Shown here in pieces: positions 8,746 through 17,119 of a DNA stretch of 33,863 nt. Positions within the stretch are counted from its first letter, which is position 1. Every line of letters begins with the position of its first letter. The notes under the pieces were generated by a model that was not told where the DNA came from, did not search any database, and worked only from the letters and a program-made list of their open reading frames with translations. The stretch covers positions 1 through 33,863 of the forward strand of contig CATJPU010000296.1 in NCBI GenBank assembly GCA_949742505.1, read 5' to 3'. Origin of the DNA: an uncultured Lachnospiraceae bacterium. GTDB taxonomy: Bacteria; Bacillota; Clostridia; Lachnospirales; Lachnospiraceae. The position numbers were made by a program, and so were the translations under genes.

Positions 8746-8980
8746 ATGAGAAATAAAAGCGATTGAAGAATGGAACAGACCGCCTCTGGCGGAATACTCC
8801 TTTGAGGTATTATGGAAAGACGAGGTTACGGCCGGCGTACATGTGAAGGGGCATCGGGCCGAGATATCCAGATATGTGATTCACCCGGTTAAGCAGCTCT
8901 TAAGCGCTGCTATTTCAGTTGGAAAATTGTAAGCTGTGAATGAAATCGAGTCATTCTATGAGCTGATTGAATCAGACTAA
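8746..8980 (+). pseudogene. Decayed small hypothetical gene
   Basis: An ATG at 8746 with GGAG 7 nt upstream starts a frame that stops after ten codons. Dropping one G at 8750 restores MKIKAIEEWNRPPL, which then runs in one frame through SFEVLWKDEVTAGV and RYVIHPVKQLL to TAA 8930-8932; the same frame then continues to TAA 8978-8980. The composition is clearly protein-like. I read it as a remnant of a small Lachnospiraceae hypothetical protein with an early frameshift and a degraded 3' end. Function is unknown. Confidence 0.55.
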
Positions 8981-8983
8981 GTG

Positions 8984-9034
8984 TTGTGTGTTCTATGCGG
9001 TAGATTCAAAGTGTAGAACGCATAGCGCTTTTTT
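8984..9034 (+). terminator. Intrinsic terminator
   Basis: CTATGCG (8993-8999) pairs with CGCATAG (9019-9025), and an alternative GTTCTA/TAGAAC pairing lies in the same segment. CGC then TTTTTT follows at 9029-9034. It isolates the decayed gene from the two-component operon. Confidence 0.65.
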
Positions 9035-9099
9035 ACTATATTAAGAAACTTCTTCCCCTGTATAATAAAAAACTCCGGGGATACGCAGATAAATTAGTA

Positions 9100-9135
9100 T
9101 TCTTTTAACTTTATTTAAGGATTCGCTGTTATACT
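9100..9135 (+). promoter_or_regulatory. Promoter region with TTTAA direct repeats before the two-component operon
   Basis: A good -10 box TATACT lies at 9130-9135. Upstream, TTTAAC (9104-9109) and TTTAAG (9114-9119) form a direct repeat with a 10-bp period, one helical turn. This is the arrangement expected for tandem OmpR/PhoB-family regulator sites, so the downstream regulator may control its own operon. No good -35 box at 17 bp is seen, which fits an activator-dependent promoter. Confidence 0.45.
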
Positions 9136-9178
9136 TAGAGCGCAAAGTAGAACAGCAGAGGGAAAGGGGAAAATGCTC

Positions 9179-9856
9179 ATGCGTTTATTATTAGCGGAAG
9201 ATGAGAAGGCGCTGTCAAAAGCGCTGGTTACGATTCTTATGCATAATCACTATTCAGTAGATGCGGTTTACAACGGACAGGATGCGCTGGACTATCTGGA
9301 AACGGGTATTTACGACGGTGTGATTCTGGATATTATGATGCCGAAGGTGGACGGAATCACTGTTTTGAAGACCATACGCAGCGCGGGGAATAAGGTTCCG
9401 GTGCTGATGCTGACTGCCAAATCGGAAATCGACGACCGGGTGTTGGGATTAGACAGCGGAGCCGACGATTATCTGACGAAGCCATTTGCAGCGAAGGAAC
9501 TGCTTGCCAGGATTCGCGTCATGACAAGGAGGAAGACGGAAGCGATGGACACAATGCTTTCCTTTGAGGATATCGCTCTGAACCGGGCAACATTTGAACT
9601 GACTTCAGGCGATTCCGCTATTCGGCTGGCAAATAAGGAATTTCAAATGATGGAGCTGCTTTTGGAGCATCCGGGGCAGGTGATTTCTGCGGAGCGGTTC
9701 ATGGAGAAAATCTGGGGATATGACAGCGATGCAGAGCTGAATGTGGTATGGGTAAATATTTCCTATCTTCGGAAGAAATTAGCGAAGTTGGGCAGCGCGG
9801 TACAAATCAAAGTAGTGAGAAATGCAGGTTATCTGGTGGAGGCGGTTCATGATTAA
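9179..9856 (+). CDS. OmpR/PhoB-family response regulator
   Basis: This 225-aa DNA-binding regulator has a receiver domain (residues 1-115) with the acidic pair in LLLAEDE, phosphoacceptor Asp51 in VILDIMMPKVDG and the conserved Lys in DDYLTKPF. A C-terminal winged helix (about 130-225) ends in SYLRKKL and VVRNAGYLV. I prefer ATG 9179 because the GGGG ribosome site is 9 nt away, while for ATG 9173 it is only 3 nt. It overlaps the histidine kinase gene by 8 bp. The operon continues into VTC and DUF4956 genes, its likely targets. Confidence 0.93.
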   Translation: MRLLLAEDEKALSKALVTILMHNHYSVDAVYNGQDALDYLETGIYDGVILDIMMPKVDGITVLKTIRSAGNKVPVLMLTAKSEIDDRVLGLDSGADDYLTKPFAAKELLARIRVMTRRKTEAMDTMLSFEDIALNRATFELTSGDSAIRLANKEFQMMELLLEHPGQVISAERFMEKIWGYDSDAELNVVWVNISYLRKKLAKLGSAVQIKVVRNAGYLVEAVHD

Positions 9857-11069
9857 ACGGTTGCGGCGAAAATTTATTGTGATTACCATGTGTTCCATCT
9901 TAGCGGTTCTCGGAGGAATCATTGGGGGGATTAATCTGGCCAATTATATCAGTATTAATCAGAGGGCAGACGAGAAGCTGACCCTGCTGATGGAAAACAG
10001 AGGTCAGTTTCCGCGTCAGGGGGAAGAACCAGAGAAGAAGCCGCTTCCTCCCGGTATGTCTCCGGAGGCGCCTTTTGAAACCCGTTATTTTACAGTAACG
10101 GTAAATGCAGAGAATAAAGTGGTTTCAGCGGATTTAGGAAGAATTGCGGCAGTCTCCCGCCAGACGGCGGAACGCTATGCAGTTGAACTGTATGAGAAGG
10201 GTGAGAAAGAAGGCTTCAAAGAGTATTATAAGTACCGGGCGGTTGAAGAGGAAGAGGGGATTATGTATGTATTTCTGGACTGCGGGCGCGAGTTGTCCAC
10301 ATTTTATTCATTTTTAGGTATGAGTATCTTCATTAGTCTGTGCGGCTTATCGCTGGTTTTTATCCTGGTATTATTTTTCTCAAAACTGGCGGTAGGGCCG
10401 GTTGCGGAAAGCTATGAGAAACAGAAACAGTTTATTACAGACGCCAGTCATGAGATTAAGACGCCGCTTACGATTATTGACGCCAATACGGAAGTGCTGG
10501 AGTTGGAAAATGGGGAAAATGAGTGGACTGCCGGGATTAAAAATCAGGTGCGGCGGCTGAACTCCCTGACAGAGAAGCTGGTATTCTTATCCCGAATGGA
10601 GGAGGAACAGACGAAACTTCAGATACAGGAATTTTCGATTTCTGAAACTGTTTTGGAAATCGTGCAGTCATTTGAACCGGTAGCAGAGATGAAAGGAAAG
10701 GACTTTCAGGCGGAGGTCCCGCCGAATCTTTTCTATTATGGGGATGAAGTAATGTTCCGGAGGATGCTAACCCTTCTGCTGGATAACGCGGTAAAGTATT
10801 CCAGTGAGAATGGTGTGATAAGACTGACTCTCCGGAAAACAGAGAAACATGTAGAACTTGTGCTATGGAATACAGTGCCGGAAATCCGGCAGGGGAATCA
10901 GGATATCTTGTTTGAGCGGTTTTACCGGCCAGACTCCTCCCGTAATTCCGAGACAGGAGGATATGGGATTGGATTGTCGGTGGCAAAAGCTATTGTGACG
11001 GCGCATAAAGGGAAAATACATGCCAGGAGCGGGGATGGGAAATCCATAGAGTTTCAGATTGTGCTGTAG
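9849..11069 (+). CDS. Sensor histidine kinase
   Basis: This 406-aa membrane kinase is the partner of the preceding regulator; ATG 9849 overlaps the regulator stop. It has an N-terminal membrane helix (about 12-33), an extracytoplasmic region of roughly 125 residues with a Pro/Glu-rich segment, and a second helix (about 155-180). The phosphoacceptor His201 lies in SHEIKTPLT; the ATPase domain has an N box (DNAVKYSS) and G box (GGYGIGLSVAKAIV). A HAMP domain is not obvious between TM2 and the H box. The ORF track start at 9822 lies within the regulator gene. The signal it senses is not evident. Confidence 0.92.
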   Translation: MIKRLRRKFIVITMCSILAVLGGIIGGINLANYISINQRADEKLTLLMENRGQFPRQGEEPEKKPLPPGMSPEAPFETRYFTVTVNAENKVVSADLGRIAAVSRQTAERYAVELYEKGEKEGFKEYYKYRAVEEEEGIMYVFLDCGRELSTFYSFLGMSIFISLCGLSLVFILVLFFSKLAVGPVAESYEKQKQFITDASHEIKTPLTIIDANTEVLELENGENEWTAGIKNQVRRLNSLTEKLVFLSRMEEEQTKLQIQEFSISETVLEIVQSFEPVAEMKGKDFQAEVPPNLFYYGDEVMFRRMLTLLLDNAVKYSSENGVIRLTLRKTEKHVELVLWNTVPEIRQGNQDILFERFYRPDSSRNSETGGYGIGLSVAKAIVTAHKGKIHARSGDGKSIEFQIVL

Positions 11070-11103
11070 ACAGAAAATTCAGAAATTAGGAGGAATTAAA
11101 CGA

Positions 11104-11820
11104 ATGGATATTCAGAATGTATTTCAGAGGTATGAGATAAAGTATATGATTTCTAAGGAGCAGCAGGAGAGGATACTGCGAGGGATGGAGGCATATATGG
11201 AGGGGGATGCTTATGGGCGGAGTACGATTTGTAATCTGTATTTTGATACGGATAATTATCTGCTGATACGGCGTTCGCTGGAACATCCGGTGTATAAGGA
11301 GAAACTGCGGCTTAGAAGCTATGGGACGGCGAAGCCGGATAGTCAGGTGTTTATGGAATTGAAGAAGAAATATCAGTCGGTAGTTTATAAGCGGCGGATT
11401 GGAATTACGGAGAGGGAGGCTATGCGGTGCCTGCGGGGGGAAGAGTCTCTTATGGATACGCAGATTGGGCGGGAGATGGATTATTTTCTCCGGCAGTATC
11501 AGTATCCCCGGCCGGCGGTATTTCTTTCTTATGAAAGGGAAGCTTTTTACGAGAAGGGCGACAGGGATTTCAGGGTTACGTTTGATGAGAATATTCTTTG
11601 GCGGGATTCGGAATTGTCTCTTCTCGAGGGGCCTTACGGTACACCGGTTCTGGATGAGGGGCAAGTGCTGATGGAGATTAAGACCGGCGCGGCAATCCCT
11701 TTGTGGATGACGGCGCTGCTGACAGAGAATCATATTTATAAAACTTCGTTTTCAAAATACGGAACAGTATATCAGAACCTTTGCGAAAATCAAATGGGAG
11801 GAATGTGTTATGCCGGATAA
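11104..11820 (+). CDS. VTC-domain (polyphosphate polymerase-like) protein
   Basis: This 238-aa soluble protein resembles the VTC tunnel domain of eukaryotic Vtc4 and its bacterial relatives. Family signs are the basic N-terminal motif FQRYEIKYMIS, the LYFDTDNY strand, KEKLRLRSYG, MELKKKYQSVVYKRR and the late acidic MEIKTGAAIP with FSKYGTVY at the end. The domain binds polyanions and in Vtc4 polymerises phosphate from ATP; in bacteria of this type the activity is largely unproven. The start at 11104 follows TTAGGAGGAATT. It overlaps the DUF4956 gene by 11 bp, implying translational coupling, and lies 34 bp after the histidine kinase. Confidence 0.85.
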   Translation: MDIQNVFQRYEIKYMISKEQQERILRGMEAYMEGDAYGRSTICNLYFDTDNYLLIRRSLEHPVYKEKLRLRSYGTAKPDSQVFMELKKKYQSVVYKRRIGITEREAMRCLRGEESLMDTQIGREMDYFLRQYQYPRPAVFLSYEREAFYEKGDRDFRVTFDENILWRDSELSLLEGPYGTPVLDEGQVLMEIKTGAAIPLWMTALLTENHIYKTSFSKYGTVYQNLCENQMGGMCYAG

Positions 11821-12505
11821 GGTGTTTGGAGGAATATTTGACAATGGAGGAGCGGCGGTGATTGCGGTGCCGGATTTCCTGATTTGCGTAGGCGTGTCGC
11901 TGGTTATCGGCGTATTCTTAGCGCTGGTTTATACATATCGGAGCCGGTATACGAAGAGCTTTGTGATTACTCTTGCAATTCTTCCGGCGGTGGTCTGCGT
12001 GGTGATTATGATGGTAAATGGAAATGTAGGGGCGGGCGTTGCCGTGGCGGGAGCGTTCAGTCTGGTACGTTTTCGCTCCGCACCCGGGACGGCGAAGGAA
12101 ATCGGCACGATTTTCCTTGCAATGGGAGCGGGACTGATTGCAGGTATGGGATATCTGGGGTATGCGGTATTATTTTCCCTTTTGCTGGGATTGGTGATGC
12201 TGTTTTATCAGAAGATTGGACTTGGGGAGACGAAGGGAGCGTCCAGAGAGAAGACGCTGCACATTACCATTCCGGAGGATTTGGATTATACGCAGGTGTT
12301 TGACGACCTGCTGGAGAAATATACCAGCGCGGCGGAGGTGGTGTCGGTGAAGACGACGAATATGGGGAGTTTGTTCAAACTGACATATCAGATGACATTG
12401 AGGAATGTGACAGAAGAAAAGGAATTGATTGACGCTCTGCGCTGCAGGAACGGCAATCTGGAAATCAGCATTACCAGACAGGAGGCGGCGGTCTATGAGC
12501 TGTAG
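11810..12505 (+). CDS. DUF4956 family membrane protein
   Basis: This 231-aa protein has about four hydrophobic segments in its first 140 residues and a soluble C-terminal domain (about 150-231) with an alternating beta pattern. The conserved SLVRFRSAPGTAKEIG stretch between helices marks DUF4956, a family usually encoded next to VTC-domain proteins, as here. The start overlaps the VTC gene, with GGGAGGAA just upstream. I infer that the VTC protein works at the membrane with this partner, but no biochemical role is established to my knowledge. Confidence 0.85.
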   Translation: MPDKVFGGIFDNGGAAVIAVPDFLICVGVSLVIGVFLALVYTYRSRYTKSFVITLAILPAVVCVVIMMVNGNVGAGVAVAGAFSLVRFRSAPGTAKEIGTIFLAMGAGLIAGMGYLGYAVLFSLLLGLVMLFYQKIGLGETKGASREKTLHITIPEDLDYTQVFDDLLEKYTSAAEVVSVKTTNMGSLFKLTYQMTLRNVTEEKELIDALRCRNGNLEISITRQEAAVYEL

Positions 12506-13749
12506 GAAGAAAATTATTTCAGGATGCATACTTTTGGCGGTATGTGCATGGCTGATAACGGGATGTGCTTCCCCGGAGAAAACGGAGGATAAGAAGGCGG
12601 AGGAGAATGCAGCAGAGTCCGGCTCAGATACGATAGATACTAGTGAGATGTTTTCAAATCGCGGATGGGATGTTCACCCTGTCTTCCGGCAAAGATGGGA
12701 TTCAATCGGATTATGGAACAGAGACAGAAGAAACTCCGGAGGGCAAAGGATTTATCTACATCGCAGGAGGGAAGTTTCAGATTACGGCGGGGGACGACGG
12801 ACTGCAGGCATCTTCCTTTGTCCGAATCGCGGACGGGACATTACAGATTGCGGCGGAAGACGACGGGATTCACGCAGACGGAGAGGCTGCTGTACACAGT
12901 GGGGAGCTCATCATTTCAAAGAGTTATGAGGGAATCGAGGGACAGACGGTGGAGATTACCGGCGGAAATATTCAGATACTATCTGCGGATGACGGGCTGA
13001 ATGCTTCCAGCGGAAACGGGCAGAATCATACTGCTGGCGGGCAGAGAGAAGAGCCATTTGCATCAGATGAGGATTGTGTGATTCAGATATCCGGCGGCAA
13101 TATAGTAATCAATGCTTCCGGCGATGGGATTGATTCCAATGGCAATCTCTATGTGTCCGGAGGAGAGACTTATGTATACGGTCCGGAAAACGACGGCAAC
13201 GGCGCTCTGGATTACGCGGGAGAGGCAGAGATAACCGGGGGCGTATTCGCCGCTTCGGGAGCCGGCGGGATGGCGCAGAATTTCGGGGAGAGTTCTTCGC
13301 AGGGAGCAATGCTGGCGACGCTTCAGGAATGGGCGGAGGGAACGGCGGCGCTGACGGACAGCTCCGGCGCGGAGGTGTTCTCCTGCACGCCGGAAAAGAA
13401 ATATAATTCTATTCTCATCAGCACGCCGGATATACAGGAAGGAGAGACGTATACCTTAACGGCCGGAGAACAGCAGGTTACCGTAGAGATGACGGGACTG
13501 ATATACGGCGCCGGAGGAATGGGCGGAGGAATGGGCGGAGGAATGGGCGGCGGAATGGGCCGGCCAGGACAGGGAGGAATGCCGGAAGATATGGGAGGAC
13601 AGCCGGGAGAAGGAATGGAAACGCCCGGGGGTATGGGAGAGCGTCCGGCAGGAGAGATGGAGCCGCCGGGAGACATGGGAGGTCCGCACGAGGGAGGAAT
13701 GGAGCCGCCGGACTTCATTTGGCAAAGTACTAATAGTTCCATGGCGTGA
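12495..13749 (+). pseudogene. Beta-helix-like carbohydrate-binding lipoprotein with an internal out-of-frame deletion
   Basis: The gene starts at ATG 12495 (AGGAGG 10 nt upstream, overlapping DUF4956 by 11 bp) with a lipoprotein signal ending LITGC and a linker to DTSEMFSNR. After about 12660 the sensible protein continues only in the +1 frame as IADGMFTLSSGKDGIQ and repeated GG-x-I/F-x-I/V-x-x-x-DDG units, then a Gly/Met-rich tail with GGGM repeats. In relatives I know of this type, the DTS(E/D)MF segment is followed by well over 100 residues before the first DGxFxxxSGKDGI repeat, so the join looks like a deletion that also shifts frame. The ORF track shows it as two pieces (12429-12929 and 12643-13749). 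The second has no signal peptide, so a working surface protein is unlikely unless frameshifting occurs. Confidence 0.75.
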
Positions 13750-13805
13750 AAAACCGTGGGGGTTAACATAAATACTTTTGAATTTCGGATGATAGTAGAA
13801 AAATA

Positions 13806-13892
13806 TTTTGATAATCAAAACGCTTGACAATCAAATGATTTGGTTATATACTTTGAACTTGAAACAGTTTGCTGATCAAAATAATTATTTGA
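13806..13892 (+). promoter_or_regulatory. fab operon promoter with FabT-like palindromes
   Basis: A near-consensus sigma-A promoter, TTGACA (13824-13829), 17 nt, TATACT (13847-13852), drives the fatty acid operon. It is surrounded by palindromes of FabT (MarR family) type. TTTTGATAATCAAAA is a perfect 15-mer at 13806-13820, CAAATGATTTG lies within the spacer (13832-13842), and TCAAAATAATTATTTGA is near-perfect at 13876-13892 in the leader. Binding at the spacer site would block RNA polymerase. The regulator is probably the MarR protein at 23404. Confidence 0.8.
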
Positions 13893-13904
13893 AGGAGAAC
13901 CAAA

Positions 13905-14861
13905 ATGACGGGAAGGATATGTGGAACAGGATTCTGTGTGCCGCATCGTGTGATGGACAATGAAGAGCTAGCCCGCATGGTGGAGACCAGCGATGAATGG
14001 ATAAGGGAGAGAACCGGCATTGCAAAACGCCGTATCATTACGGAAGAAACTACCGTATCCATGGCGGCAGAGGCGGCTAAGCAGGCGCTTGCGGACGCGG
14101 GAATCGCAGCGGAGCAGGTGGAGCTCATTATGACAGCGACCATTTCTTCCAATGTAATTCTTCCCTGCGCGGCCTGTGAAGTGCAGAAGGAAATCGGAGC
14201 ATTAAGCGCAGCGTGTTTTGACATAAATGCAGCCTGCTGCGGGTTTCTGACAGCCTACCAGACGGCGCAGGCATACATAGAGGCAGGAATCTACCAGACG
14301 ATTCTGATTATCGGAAGCGAGAGCTTGTCAAAGCTGACCGACTGGAAGGACAGGGGAACCTGCATTCTGTTTGGCGACGGCGCAGGAGCGGCGGTACTGA
14401 AGGCGGGGGAGGGAGAAGGCTTTCGCAGCATCCTGCATTCTGACGGCGGCAGAGGAGAAGCTCTCACCTGCAGCGGTAAGCACTGGAAGTCGGGTGAAGA
14501 CGACACAGGATTTATGAAAATGGACGGCAGGGAGGTATTTCAGTTTGCAGTAAAACGAGTGCCGGAGGTAATCAGAGAGGTATTGGAATTAAATCACTGC
14601 AGTCTGGAAGAAATCGACTATTTTGTGGTTCATCAGGCTAACCGCAGAATCATAGAAAGCGTAGCCAGACGGCTGGGAACGGATGTTCAAAAGTTTCCAA
14701 TGAATCTGCAGGATTACGGCAATACTTCCTCCGCAAGTATCCCTATATTATTGGCGGAGCTTAGGAGGAACGGCACATTGAAGAAAGGAGACCGGATTCT
14801 GATGGCAGGATTCGGAGCAGGGTTATCCTGGGGAGCCGGAATTGCCGACTGGGGAATTTAG
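13905..14861 (+). CDS. fabH: 3-oxoacyl-ACP synthase III
   Basis: FabH condenses an acyl-CoA primer with malonyl-ACP to start each fatty acid chain. The 318-aa protein has the thiolase-fold catalytic triad: Cys111 in NAACCGF, His in VVHQANRRI and Asn in DYGNTSSASIP. SDEWIRERTGI near residue 30 and the C-terminal GFGAGLSWG are typical. The start follows GAAGGAG, 8 nt away. It is the first gene of the operon, directly behind the FabT-type promoter. Confidence 0.96.
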   Translation: MTGRICGTGFCVPHRVMDNEELARMVETSDEWIRERTGIAKRRIITEETTVSMAAEAAKQALADAGIAAEQVELIMTATISSNVILPCAACEVQKEIGALSAACFDINAACCGFLTAYQTAQAYIEAGIYQTILIIGSESLSKLTDWKDRGTCILFGDGAGAAVLKAGEGEGFRSILHSDGGRGEALTCSGKHWKSGEDDTGFMKMDGREVFQFAVKRVPEVIREVLELNHCSLEEIDYFVVHQANRRIIESVARRLGTDVQKFPMNLQDYGNTSSASIPILLAELRRNGTLKKGDRILMAGFGAGLSWGAGIADWGI

Positions 14862-14881
14862 TGTATCCGGGAGCGCACCCT

Positions 14882-14936
14882 ATGGCCATTCGGCCATTTC
14901 ACAATGTTTGGATTATAATGCTGTAAGAGCATTTTA
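14882..14936 (+). promoter_or_regulatory. Two tandem hairpins in the fabH-acpP spacer
   Basis: ATGGCC-ATTC-GGCCAT (14882-14897) and AATGCT-GTAAG-AGCATT followed by TTT (14917-14936) are both perfect 6-bp stems. The second resembles a weak attenuator or terminator, and a TATAAT at 14914-14919 overlaps it without a good -35 box. An ATCAAAA half-site like those in the fab promoter follows. The pair may set the relative level of acpP mRNA by partial termination or processing. Confidence 0.4.
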
Positions 14937-14980
14937 ATCAAAAATAAATGAAGAGTAAAATGAAAAGGAGAGAAAGAAAC

Positions 14981-15205
14981 ATGTTAGAGAAAATACAGGA
15001 AATGATTGTTGACGCGCTTGGAGTAGATGCGGCAAAGGTAACGGAAACAGCATCCTTTAAGGAGGATTTGGGAGCAGATTCTTTGGATTTATTCGAGCTG
15101 GTGATGGCTCTTGAGGATGAATACGGGGTAGAGATCCCGACGGAAGAGCTGGAGAAGATGGTTACCGTCGGAGACGTTGTAAAATACATCGAGCAGAATC
15201 AGTAG
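14981..15205 (+). CDS. acpP: Acyl carrier protein
   Basis: This 74-aa acidic protein carries growing acyl chains on a 4'-phosphopantetheine arm attached to Ser34 in [10 protein letters not shown]. Four-helix ACP features are clear: hydrophobic helix I, the [16 protein letters not shown] helix II and a C-terminal [11 protein letters not shown] place the start at ATG 14981, with AAGGAGAG about 9 nt upstream; the ORF track start at 14948 adds 11 basic residues absent from ACPs. It is the shared substrate carrier for every Fab enzyme in the operon. Confidence 0.96.
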   Translation: MLEKIQEMIVDALGVDAAKVTETASFKEDLGADSLDLFELVMALEDEYGVEIPTEELEKMVTVGDVVKYIEQNQ

Positions 15206-15244
15206 CGGCGCGGAAATTATGGAGATATGCCGAGGAGGATAGGT

Positions 15245-16183
15245 ATGAAAACCGAGATAACAAAATTATTGGGAATCCAGTATCCGATTATACAGGGCGG
15301 CATGGCCTGGGTGGCGGAGTGTCATCTGGCGGCGGCTGTTTCCAATGCGGGAGGATTAGGCTTAATCGGCGCGGCAAACGCGCCGGCGGAGTGGGTTCGC
15401 GAGCAGATTCGGGAAGCGAAGAAGCTGACGGATAAACCGTTTGGCGTCAATATTATGCTGATGAGTCCCTACGCGGATGAGGTAGCGAAGATTGTTGCGG
15501 AAGAACAGGTGAAGGTCGTGACTACCGGAGCAGGGAATCCTGAGAAATATATGAGTATGTGGAAAGAAGCCGGAATTAAGGTGATTCCGGTGGTTGCTTC
15601 CGTAGCGCTGGCAAAGCGTATGGAGCGCTGCGGCGCGGATGCGGTGGTAGCAGAGGGATGTGAGGCAGGAGGACATATTGGGGAAACCACGACCATGGTA
15701 CTGGTGCCCCAGGTTGCAGAGGCAGTAAAGATTCCGGTGGTTGCCGCAGGAGGAATCGCAGACGGAAGAGGAATTGCCGCGGCATTTATGTTGGGAGCAA
15801 AGGGTGTGCAGATGGGAACGCATTTTGTGGTGGCAGACGAATGTATTGTTCACGATAATTACAAAGAGCGTATCCTAAAGGCAAGCGATATTGATACCAG
15901 AGTAACCGGAAGAACCACCGGGCATCCGGTCCGGGCCCTCAGGAATGAAACGACAAGAAAATACTTAGAGTTGGAGAAAGCAGGAGCTTCCTTTGAAGAA
16001 TTAGAAAAGCTTACTCTTGGCGGACTTAGAAAAGCCGTAGTAGACGGTGATGTGAAGACGGGAAGCGTGATGGCAGGCCAGAGCGCAGGTATGGTAAGAG
16101 AGAGAATGTCCTGCAGGCAGCTGATTGAGAAGCTTGTCAGGGAGACGGACGGGCTGATGAAAGGATGCGGATGTTATGAGTAA
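15245..16183 (+). CDS. fabK: Enoyl-ACP reductase II (FMN-dependent)
   Basis: FabK reduces trans-2-enoyl-ACP in the last step of each elongation cycle. The 312-aa TIM-barrel protein belongs to the nitronate monooxygenase/FabK flavoprotein family: PIIQGGMAWVA at the N-terminus, GCEAGGHIG (flavin-site His region), PVVAAGGIADGRG and LGAKGVQMGT. Its place between acpP and fabD supports FabK over nitronate monooxygenase. The start at 15245 has GAGGAGG 6 nt upstream; the track start at 15227 lies before that site. A FabK-type reductase is not expected to be sensitive to triclosan, unlike FabI. The gene overlaps fabD by 8 bp. Confidence 0.93.
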   Translation: MKTEITKLLGIQYPIIQGGMAWVAECHLAAAVSNAGGLGLIGAANAPAEWVREQIREAKKLTDKPFGVNIMLMSPYADEVAKIVAEEQVKVVTTGAGNPEKYMSMWKEAGIKVIPVVASVALAKRMERCGADAVVAEGCEAGGHIGETTTMVLVPQVAEAVKIPVVAAGGIADGRGIAAAFMLGAKGVQMGTHFVVADECIVHDNYKERILKASDIDTRVTGRTTGHPVRALRNETTRKYLELEKAGASFEELEKLTLGGLRKAVVDGDVKTGSVMAGQSAGMVRERMSCRQLIEKLVRETDGLMKGCGCYE

Positions 16184-17096
16184 GATTGCATTTATCTATC
16201 CCGGGCAGGGAGCGCAGAAGGCCGGAATGGGAGCTGATTTCTATGAAAACAGCGAGATCGCAAGAGCCATTTACGACGAGGCGTCCCGGGTGCTGGGACT
16301 GGATATGAAGGAGCTGTGTTTTGAGCAGAATGACAGGCTGGATATGACGGAATATACCCAGGCAGCCATGGTAACTACCTGTCTTGCCATGACCAGAGTG
16401 ATAGAAGAAATGGGCGTAGAACCGGACGTTACGGCCGGGTTAAGCCTTGGCGAATATTGTGCCGTTGCTGTCTCGGGAGGTTTTGACGATATGGATGCGG
16501 TCAGAACGGTAAGAATCAGAGGGATTCTGATGCAGAATACGGTTCCTGCCGGAGAAGGCGCGATGGCGGCCGTTATGGGAATGGAAAAGGAAGCCATCGA
16601 ACATGTATTAGCGTCCATGGAGGATGTAACTATTGCAAATTACAATTGTCCGGGACAGATTGTTATTACCGGAAGGACAGGAGCGGTACAGGAAGCCTGT
16701 GGCCGGCTGAAAGAGGCAGGGGCAAGACGCACGATGCCATTAAAAGTCAGCGGCCCGTTCCATTCGCCTATGCTTGCTGAGGCAGGGAAGGAGCTGGCGA
16801 AAGAGTTGGAGAAGTCAGCGTGGAAGAGCCTTGCGATTCCTTATGTGACGAATGTGACGGCAGAGGAGGTAACTGATATATCAAAGACGCCGAAGCTTCT
16901 CGTCCGTCAGGTCAGCGCGCCGGTAAAGTGGGAGCAGAGCATGGAAACCATGATTCGAGCCGGGGTGGACGCCTTTGTAGAAATCGGTCCGGGCAGGACT
17001 CTTACCGGTTTTTTGAAGAAGATTGCGCCAGAGAAGAAAGTTCTTCAGATTGGAACATGGCAGGATATTGAGAAGGTACTTCAGGAACTAAAGTAA
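16176..17096 (+). CDS. fabD: Malonyl-CoA:ACP transacylase
   Basis: FabD moves malonyl from CoA to AcpP, supplying the extender unit. The 306-aa protein has the N-terminal [12 protein letters not shown], nucleophile Ser90 in GLSLGEY, where GHSLGEY is more usual, a conserved Gln11, and the catalytic-His segment SGPFHSPM. The C-terminal [14 protein letters not shown] is family-typical. It overlaps the fabK end by 8 bp, so it is probably translationally coupled. Confidence 0.95.
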   Translation: MSKIAFIYPGQGAQKAGMGADFYENSEIARAIYDEASRVLGLDMKELCFEQNDRLDMTEYTQAAMVTTCLAMTRVIEEMGVEPDVTAGLSLGEYCAVAVSGGFDDMDAVRTVRIRGILMQNTVPAGEGAMAAVMGMEKEAIEHVLASMEDVTIANYNCPGQIVITGRTGAVQEACGRLKEAGARRTMPLKVSGPFHSPMLAEAGKELAKELEKSAWKSLAIPYVTNVTAEEVTDISKTPKLLVRQVSAPVKWEQSMETMIRAGVDAFVEIGPGRTLTGFLKKIAPEKKVLQIGTWQDIEKVLQELK

Positions 17097-17119
17097 TGTG
17101 GCGTAGGAGGAGAGAAAGC

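Noticed and set aside
12643-13749. Separate intact gene for the repeat domain
   Set aside because: It would lack a signal peptide and a ribosome site, and its first codons (MRCFQ) are the out-of-frame reading of the lipoprotein linker.
13323-13830. Minus-strand ORFs rich in Pro/Ser opposite the Gly/Met repeats
   Set aside because: They are shadows of the repetitive GGAATGGGCGGA-type coding sequence on the plus strand.
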